Source: JAYQPQ01 sp038145405
GTDB taxonomy: Bacteria > Pseudomonadota > Gammaproteobacteria > Pseudomonadales > GM7GCV1
Length of the DNA: 19,058 bases
NCBI GenBank assembly: GCA_038145405.1
Contig: JAYQPQ010000034.1
Location: forward strand, 1 to 19,058
Direction: 5' to 3'
How positions within the stretch are numbered: the stretch's first letter is position 1; the number at the start of each line of letters is the position of its first letter. Below, piece after piece: positions 10,419 to 15,907 of this stretch. Both the position numbers and the translations under genes were made by a program. The notes beneath the pieces are model-generated. The model did no database searches, was not told the DNA's origin, and worked only from the letters and a program-made list of their open reading frames with translations.

Positions 10419-10946
10419 TCAGGGGGAGTCGGTTGCTGACTCCTGGGGTTCCTCATAGGAAATTCGGTTGACGTACACCGTGCGGGTGCCGGCTGCCGTG
10501 GCATAGGATACCTCGTCGTCCACCCCTTTCCCAAGTAAAGCTTTAGCCAGTGGCGAGTCGATGCTGATCCAGCGCTTTTTCGGGTCGATTTCGTCGTAGC
10601 CGACCAGCCGCACCCAGCTGCTGACGCCATCGGTGTCTTCGCTCTCCACCCAGGCGCCGAAGTAGATGCGCGAGCGGTCGCGTGGCAGGTCGGCAACAAT
10701 CTGCAACTGTTCCAGGCGCTTGGTCAGATAGCGTACCCGGCCATCGATCTCTCGCAGGCGCTTCTTGCCATAGATGTAGTCGCCGTTTTCCGAGCGGTCG
10801 CCATTTGCCGCCGCAGCCTGCACGGCCGCGGTAACCTGCGGGCGCTCCTCTTTCCACAGTTGGCGCAGTTCGGCGCGCAGTTGCGCGGCACCGGCTGCCG
10901 TGATGTAGGGCGAACTGGCGGCCTGGGGCGGGCGCCAGCGGCTCAT
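10419..10946 (-). CDS. greB: Transcription elongation factor GreB
   Basis: A 175-aa factor that enters the secondary channel of RNA polymerase and stimulates cleavage of backtracked RNA. The N-terminal coiled coil carries the acidic tip GDRSENGDY (Asp50, Glu53), then the diagnostic KKRLREIDGRVRYLTKRLEQL helix segment. The C-terminal FKBP-like domain contains FGAWVESEDTDG, VGYDEID and the signature ISIDSPLAKALL. These phrases separate GreB from GreA. It has about 9 extra N-terminal residues and a short polar tail compared with the 158-aa E. coli protein. The ATG overlaps the stop of the S9 peptidase (ATGA, 10943-10946), and gcvP starts 12 nt after its stop. Confidence 0.96.
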   Translation of the reverse strand: MSRWRPPQAASSPYITAAGAAQLRAELRQLWKEERPQVTAAVQAAAANGDRSENGDYIYGKKRLREIDGRVRYLTKRLEQLQIVADLPRDRSRIYFGAWVESEDTDGVSSWVRLVGYDEIDPKKRWISIDSPLAKALLGKGVDDEVSYATAAGTRTVYVNRISYEEPQESATDSP

Positions 10947-12871
10947 ACCACTTCTCGCGACAGATCCAGTTCGATACCGCTGGTATTGGTAAAGCCGAAG
11001 ACCTGGGCATAAAAGGCCAGTTCGCGCAGATAGCTGTCGACAATGGTCTCCGCCATGCGAAAGCCATGGCCCTCCTCGGCATAGGTCTGGAACCAGGTGG
11101 CGATGCCCCGCTGCTGCAGGGCGCGCGCCATGGCGCGGGTCTGTTCCGGTGGCACCACCTTGTCGCGCAGGCCCTGAAAAAAGATCACCGGGCAGTCGAT
11201 GGCTTCGTGATGCAGCAGAGGCGAACGGCGCAGGTATTCATCGCGACCCTCGGGCCAGGGCGCAATCAAGCCATCCAGATAGCGCGACTCAAATTTGTGG
11301 GTTTCCTCGGCCAGTGCCAGCAGATCGCCGATACCATAAATGCAGCAACCGGCATTAAAGGTGTTGCCAAAGGCCAGCGCCGCCAATACGGTAAAGCCGC
11401 CGGCACTCGAGCCGCGAATTATGAGCTGATCGCCATTCACCCAACCCTGCGCCACGGCGTATTCCGCCGCGCGGCAAGCATCGGCCACATCGGCAATACC
11501 CCAAGATCCGCGCAGGCTGTGGCGGTAATTTTTGCCAAAGCCGACGCTGCCGCGGTAGTTCACGTCCATAACGGCAAAGCCTCGGCTGGTCCAGAACTGC
11601 ACCTTGAGGCTGAGCATGGAACTGGTCGCACCGGTCGGCCCGCCATGACAGAGCACCACCAGGGGTGGCTTACTGTCCGCTAGGCCGCTGAACTTCGGAT
11701 TGTGCGGCGGGTAAAAGAAAGCGTGGGCAATCTGCTCGTCGCTAGTCGGAAAGCTGACCGGGTTGGGGCGCGAGATGGCCTCCACCGGCAGCGGCATGCT
11801 GGAAGCGGCGTGCAGACGTTTAAATTGCAGGGCCCGGCTATCCAGATGCAACAGCGTTTGGGATTCGATTGGCGAGGCGGCGATCACCAGTGCCTGATGG
11901 CCGTCGCCAGAGAGGCCGCTCAGGTGAGTGAAGGGCAGCTTAAAGAGTTCCAGGCTGCGATCGGCATGAATTTTGACCAGATGCCATTCGCCCAGTTGAT
12001 TTACACAGCACAGCAGGCCGTCTTCGGTGAACGCCCAGGTCGATTGGTTGAATACCCAGAGGGGCAGGCCGCATTCGGCTTCGAGCTCGGTGAGCGCACG
12101 AATACCGTGCGCGGCTGACCAACGATAAAGATTCCAGAACTCGCCAAAGTCGGCGACGAATACCAGCTCGCCCTCTGCCGACCAGCCCGGCTGGAATACG
12201 GAGACCTCGGCGTCGTTGACCAGGGTTTCCGGCTCCTGGGGGTGGCCCGCTTCATCCATTCGGGCGACGACAAGCTTCGAACTGTCCCAGGGCATATGGG
12301 GGTGGTTCCAGGCAATCCAGCACAGCTGCGAGCCATCGGCGCTGAGTCGAGGATAGGCATAGAAATCGTCGCCCTCCACCAAGACTTCGATGTCCTGCGC
12401 GGGCTCCAGTGAAATAGCAACCAGCGAGGTGATGGCTTCCCGGGCCGCAGCGCGATGATCTTCACACACCGCCAGCAGCCTCTGGCGCCGGCTGTCGAAG
12501 TGGAAATCGGCGTAGCGCCGACCGTCGTTTGGGGTCAGGGCGAGTGGCGCAGAGGCCGGCTGATCAAGATCGATGCGATAGACGGCCTGATCGCTGTCGT
12601 TGGCGAAAACGGCAAAGCGGCCCGCCAGTGTCCAGGCCCCGCCGCCGTATTCCTGAGCGCGGCTGCGGGCGGAAAAGCCGCTCGGCAGGAGATCAGTTTT
12701 CTGCTCGCCATGATGCCGCACCAGCATACTCCGGCCCTTGTCCCAGGGGCGACTTTCCAGCCAATAGATGGCTTCACCGCGCAGAGCGGGCTCGGCCAGG
12801 CTGGCGTTGCCGCGCGCCAGCATCTCAGGCGTGACCAGCGATTGCCAGGATCCGTAGGCTGCAGTCTTCAA
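10943..12871 (-). CDS. S9-family prolyl oligopeptidase-like serine peptidase with TTG start
   Basis: A 642-aa protein with an N-terminal beta-propeller-like half (about 1-370) and a C-terminal alpha/beta-hydrolase domain (about 380-630), as in acylaminoacyl/dipeptidyl peptidases. The catalytic triad is visible: Ser489 in GSSAGG, Asp570 in QGLRDKVVPP and His602 in EEGHGF; CHGGPTG (408-414) is the oxyanion loop. No signal peptide, so cytosolic. The start is TTG at 12871, in a TTGA overlap with the yciH stop. This start gives the family's typical N-terminal YGSW...TPEML and no ATG occurs before Met17. Oddly, GGGAGG lies immediately next to the TTG with no spacer; AAGG about 10 nt upstream is better placed. 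Exact substrate is unknown; small peptides or acyl-peptides are the family norm. Confidence 0.9.
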   Translation of the reverse strand: MKTAAYGSWQSLVTPEMLARGNASLAEPALRGEAIYWLESRPWDKGRSMLVRHHGEQKTDLLPSGFSARSRAQEYGGGAWTLAGRFAVFANDSDQAVYRIDLDQPASAPLALTPNDGRRYADFHFDSRRQRLLAVCEDHRAAAREAITSLVAISLEPAQDIEVLVEGDDFYAYPRLSADGSQLCWIAWNHPHMPWDSSKLVVARMDEAGHPQEPETLVNDAEVSVFQPGWSAEGELVFVADFGEFWNLYRWSAAHGIRALTELEAECGLPLWVFNQSTWAFTEDGLLCCVNQLGEWHLVKIHADRSLELFKLPFTHLSGLSGDGHQALVIAASPIESQTLLHLDSRALQFKRLHAASSMPLPVEAISRPNPVSFPTSDEQIAHAFFYPPHNPKFSGLADSKPPLVVLCHGGPTGATSSMLSLKVQFWTSRGFAVMDVNYRGSVGFGKNYRHSLRGSWGIADVADACRAAEYAVAQGWVNGDQLIIRGSSAGGFTVLAALAFGNTFNAGCCIYGIGDLLALAEETHKFESRYLDGLIAPWPEGRDEYLRRSPLLHHEAIDCPVIFFQGLRDKVVPPEQTRAMARALQQRGIATWFQTYAEEGHGFRMAETIVDSYLRELAFYAQVFGFTNTSGIELDLSREVV

Positions 12872-13185
12872 CCTCCCGCCGCCTTGACCTGAAAGCCCTG
12901 CTTGCTGAGGTAGTGGATGATTTTGTCGCGATGATCGCCCTGGATTTCAATGCTGAAATCCTTTACGGCACCGCCGCCGGCACAGAGCGACTTCAGCTGT
13001 TTGCAGATGTCCTTGAGATGGGCTGCCGGCAGGCCGTCGACCACGGTCACGGTTTTGCCGCCGCGGCCCTTGGTTTGACGGCTGACGCGCACGATATCGT
13101 CGGTAATTGGCGCTTTTTTCGACCCCGGTTCGACTGGCTTGATGCGGCCAGTTGCCGTGGAGTAGACCAGGCGAGAGGAGCTCAT
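12868..13185 (-). CDS. yciH: SUI1/eIF1-family translation factor YciH
   Basis: A 105-aa protein of the eIF1/SUI1 family. E. coli YciH (108 aa) is matched at SRLVYSTATGRI near the N-terminus and at the C-terminal GGAVKDFSIEIQGDHRD segment and final KAAGG. Family work links YciH to the ribosome and start-codon fidelity or stress-time initiation control; its exact role in cells is unsettled. It is the first gene of the minus-strand operon. A minus-strand TATAAT (13224-13219) implies a leader of about 27 nt. The ATG at 13185 has no strong Shine-Dalgarno. Its stop overlaps the TTG start of the peptidase gene. Confidence 0.94.
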   Translation of the reverse strand: MSSSRLVYSTATGRIKPVEPGSKKAPITDDIVRVSRQTKGRGGKTVTVVDGLPAAHLKDICKQLKSLCAGGGAVKDFSIEIQGDHRDKIIHYLSKQGFQVKAAGG

Positions 13186-13218
13186 GATGGTGATTCAGCA
13201 TCCAGGTAAGGAGCGGGC

Positions 13219-13224
13219 ATTATA
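13219..13224 (-). promoter_or_regulatory. -10 box of the yciH-to-yciK operon
   Basis: A perfect TATAAT on the minus strand, about 34 nt before the yciH ATG. The -35 region is weak (TCACAT at 13247-13242, 17-bp spacing), so the assignment rests on the -10 box and position. It sits 42 bp from the opposing prfC -10 box. Confidence 0.55.
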
Positions 13225-13266
13225 GAAAAATGTCCGCATCAATGTGATCGGGGCGACGCCACTGGC

Positions 13267-13272
13267 TATAAT
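13267..13272 (+). promoter_or_regulatory. -10 box of prfC
   Basis: A perfect TATAAT, 27 nt before the prfC ATG. No good -35 (GTGATC at 13244-13249 with 17-bp spacing). The two divergent -35 regions would overlap, so opposing polymerases may compete. Confidence 0.55.
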
Positions 13273-13299
13273 TCGCGCCTTCGTTACACAGCAGCCTTC

Positions 13300-14880
13300 A
13301 TGTCCAGTCTCAGCCAGCAGATCATCCAGCGTCGAACCTTTGCGATTATCTCGCACCCCGACGCGGGCAAGACCACCATGACCGAAAAGTTGCTGCTGTT
13401 CGGCAATGCCATTCAGGTAGCCGGTGCCGTGAAGGCCAAGCGCGACGGCCGCAAGGCTACGTCTGACTGGATGGCCATGGAGCAGGAGCGCGGCATTTCG
13501 GTGACCACCGCGGTGATGCAGTTCCCGTACAAGGGCCGCATCGTCAATCTGCTCGATACGCCCGGCCACGAGGACTTTTCCGAAGACACCTACCGCACCC
13601 TGACGGCAGTGGATTCGGTGCTGATGCTGATCGACGCCGCCAAGGGCGTGGAGGACCGCACCATCAAGCTGATGGAGGTATGCCGCATGCGCGATACGCC
13701 CATCGTCAGCTTTATTAATAAGATGGACCGCGACACGCGCGACCCCATTGAGGTGCTGGACGAGATTGAGTCGGTGCTGAGGATCGGCGCTGCGCCCATC
13801 AACTGGCCGCTCGGCATGGGCAAAGAGTTCAAGGGTGTTTACGACCTCTATACCGACACGCTGCACGTCTATAAGCAAGGACAGGGCAGCCGCATACCCG
13901 AGGACATTCGCATTCAGGGCCTGCAAAGCCCGGAAGTCGACCAGCTGCTGGGCAGCTATGCCGACGATACGCGCTATCAGATTGAGCTGGTGCGCGGTGC
14001 CACCCAGGATTTCGATCTGGAGGCCTATCGCCGCGGCAACCTGACCCCCGTGTTCTTCGGCACCGCCCTGGGCAACTTTGGCGTGCGCGAAATGCTCAAC
14101 GACTTTGTCGAGTGGGCGCCGTCGCCTCTGCCGCGTTCCACCGACCTGCGTGAAGTGGCCGCCGGCGAGCCGAGCTTTTCCGGCTTTGTATTCAAAATTC
14201 AGGCCAATATGGACCCGCGTCACCGCGACCGCATGGCCTTTTTGCGCATCTGCTCGGGAAGCTATACCAAGGGCATGAAAATCTTCCAGGTGCGCACGGG
14301 CAAGGACATGAAGATCGCCGATGCAGTGACCTTTATGGCCGGCGAGCGTGCCGCCGTCGAAGAGGCGGTATCGGGCGATATCATCGGTTTACACAACCAT
14401 GGCACTATCCAGATTGGCGATACCTTTACCGCGGGCGAGACATTCCGCTTTACCGGCATTCCCAATTTCGCCCCCGAGCTCTTTCGTCGCGTTATCTTGA
14501 AAGACCCTTTGAAAATGAAGCAGTTACAGAAGGGTATTCAGCAGCTTTCTGAAGAGGGTTCCGTGCAAGTCTTCTTCCCGTTGCGCAACAATGAGATCAT
14601 CGTCGGCGCCGTCGGCACCCTGCAGTTCGACGTAGTGGCCTACCGCTTGAAAGACGAATACAAGGTCGATGCGATCTATGAGCCGGTCAATATCTTCACT
14701 GCGCGCTGGGTGCACAGCGACAATGCCAAGGCACTCGAAGAACTGCGCCGCAAGGCCCACGATGGCCTGGCTCAGGACGGTTCCGGTTTTCTTGCCTACC
14801 TGGCGACCAGCCGGGTCAATCTGAGCCTGATGGAAGAGCGCCACCCCGATGTCCAGTTCAAGGCCACCCGCGAGCACTGA
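13300..14880 (+). CDS. prfC: Peptide chain release factor 3 (RF3)
   Basis: A 526-aa translational GTPase that recycles RF1/RF2 from the ribosome after termination. The GTPase motifs are intact: G1 HPDAGKTT (19-26), G3 DTPGHED (86-92) and G4 NKMD (140-143). The G2 region EQERGISVTT (61-70) is that of RF3. The length fits E. coli PrfC (529 aa), which separates it from EF-G (about 700 aa). A weak Shine-Dalgarno precedes the ATG. It is divergent from yciH, another ribosome-associated factor, across a 114-bp gap, and its 3' end may overlap the next gene by 32 nt. Confidence 0.97.
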   Translation: MSSLSQQIIQRRTFAIISHPDAGKTTMTEKLLLFGNAIQVAGAVKAKRDGRKATSDWMAMEQERGISVTTAVMQFPYKGRIVNLLDTPGHEDFSEDTYRTLTAVDSVLMLIDAAKGVEDRTIKLMEVCRMRDTPIVSFINKMDRDTRDPIEVLDEIESVLRIGAAPINWPLGMGKEFKGVYDLYTDTLHVYKQGQGSRIPEDIRIQGLQSPEVDQLLGSYADDTRYQIELVRGATQDFDLEAYRRGNLTPVFFGTALGNFGVREMLNDFVEWAPSPLPRSTDLREVAAGEPSFSGFVFKIQANMDPRHRDRMAFLRICSGSYTKGMKIFQVRTGKDMKIADAVTFMAGERAAVEEAVSGDIIGLHNHGTIQIGDTFTAGETFRFTGIPNFAPELFRRVILKDPLKMKQLQKGIQQLSEEGSVQVFFPLRNNEIIVGAVGTLQFDVVAYRLKDEYKVDAIYEPVNIFTARWVHSDNAKALEELRRKAHDGLAQDGSGFLAYLATSRVNLSLMEERHPDVQFKATREH

Positions 14881-15481
14881 GCGAACCGATTCACCCATCC
14901 AGGTCAGCTTTTCTGGCCAGGCTCCCATGTTGGGTTCGGCCTTTCTGCGCGGCTTTGGCCGCTGGGCCCTGCGCTTGATCGGCTGGCGTTTGACCGGATC
15001 GGTTCCTAATAACCCCAAGGTGCTCTTTGCCTTGGCGCCCCACACGTCGAACTGGGACTGGGTGATTGGCATGTTTGCCCTGTTGGGTGTCGGCTTTAAG
15101 GCGACCTATCTGGCCAAGCACAGCCTGTTTTTCTGGCCGCTGGGCAATCTGATCCGGGCCACCGGCGGGGTGCCGATCAATCGTGCCGATCCGCGCGACA
15201 CCGTTGATCGCATCGTCGATGAATTCAATCGGCAGGCTGTGCTCTATTACGGGCTGGCGCCCGAGGGTACGCGCAAAAAGGTGGTGCGCTGGAAGACCGG
15301 CTTTCTGCGTATTGCCCAGCGCAGTGGGGCAGCGCTGCTGCTGGTGTCCATGGACTATCCCAGCAAAACCATCCACATCGGCCCCGAGTTCAAGCCCAGC
15401 GGCGACCTGGAGCGGGATCTGGATGAGATCATGCAGTACTTCCGCGCCTTCCAGGGCAGAAATCCGCATTTGCAAAGCTGA
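14849..15481 (+). CDS. PlsC-like lysophospholipid/glycerol acyltransferase family protein
   Basis: A 210-aa protein of the glycerolipid acyltransferase superfamily, which transfers acyl groups to lysophospholipids or similar acceptors at the inner membrane. Motif I is HTSNWD (His65...Asp70, the HxxxxD catalytic pair), motif II GGVPINR (106-112), motif III APEGTRKK (Glu139-Gly-Thr). A hydrophobic stretch surrounds 71-83. It is short for a full PlsC, and the acceptor is unknown. The start is uncertain: the ATG at 14849 overlaps prfC by 32 nt and has GGAAGAG only 12-18 nt upstream; Met27 (ATG 14927), after the prfC stop, keeps all motifs. Cotranscription with prfC is likely; an intrinsic terminator follows at 15562. 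Confidence 0.85.
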   Translation: MSSSRPPASTERTDSPIQVSFSGQAPMLGSAFLRGFGRWALRLIGWRLTGSVPNNPKVLFALAPHTSNWDWVIGMFALLGVGFKATYLAKHSLFFWPLGNLIRATGGVPINRADPRDTVDRIVDEFNRQAVLYYGLAPEGTRKKVVRWKTGFLRIAQRSGAALLLVSMDYPSKTIHIGPEFKPSGDLERDLDEIMQYFRAFQGRNPHLQS

Positions 15482-15561
15482 TTGCCGACGCTGCTGAAAC
15501 CCCTATCACCCAGGCTGCACTGGCGGCTTTTGCCCCTGCAATGCCTAACAACCTGGATATG

Positions 15562-15590
15562 AGCCGCCCTTCGCGGCGGCTTTGTTTGTC
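15562..15590 (+). terminator. Rho-independent terminator after prfC/acyltransferase
   Basis: A 7-bp GC-rich stem, AGCCGCC (15562-15568) with GGCGGCT (15575-15581), followed by TTTGTTTGTC. It lies 80 bp after the acyltransferase stop and separates it from the receptor gene. Confidence 0.8.
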
Positions 15591-15894
15591 TCGACCGAAT
15601 CCGTAATCCGCAGGGTGCCGGATTTCAGCTTGGCGCCCGTTATTCTCCTCCCAGAATGATAAAGACCACGCATAGAATTAAATTGACACTATCCGGTACC
15701 AGTGGTTACCTTTGAAACGACCCTATTAGGGCTTAAGGCGGTAAATTTGTGCTTGAGACAAGAAAACGAAATTTTTTCCTTGGCTTAATTTGTAGTACTG
15801 ACTATTCAGTATTTAATCCACATAAAGCCGGCCTTAGCTCTAGGTGTTGGGGTGCGTATGAAACTAATTAGTTCACTTGCGGAAAACGCAACTT

Positions 15895-15899
15895 GGAGG
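15895..15899 (+). promoter_or_regulatory. Strong ribosome binding site of the TonB-dependent receptor
   Basis: GGAGG with an 8-nt spacer to the ATG at 15908. It is the strongest Shine-Dalgarno in the window, fixes the start and suggests high expression. Confidence 0.85.
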
Positions 15900-15907
15900 G
15901 TTAAGAA

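Larger units (their letters stand above)
15482..15907 (+). promoter_or_regulatory. Palindrome-rich regulatory region/leader of the TonB-dependent receptor gene
   Basis: 426 bp without a supported gene, AT-rich after about 15660. Beyond the terminator at 15562 it holds TTGACA (15683-15688), a -35 candidate without a good -10 (TTACCT at 17 bp); an imperfect dyad GGTACCA...TGGTTACC at 15695-15710; CCCTA-T-TAGGG (15721-15731); TACTGA-CTAT-TCAGTA (15796-15811, perfect); and the 12-bp perfect palindrome AACTAATTAGTT (15862-15873), 21 bp before the Shine-Dalgarno. These could be operators or RNA hairpins. No Fur-box consensus and no riboswitch family I recognise. Confidence 0.5.

Noticed and set aside
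13195..14223. Long minus-strand open frame (342 codons) opposite prfC
   Set aside because: prfC is unmistakable on the plus strand; the antisense frame shows no known domain and is explained by GC-rich codon bias.
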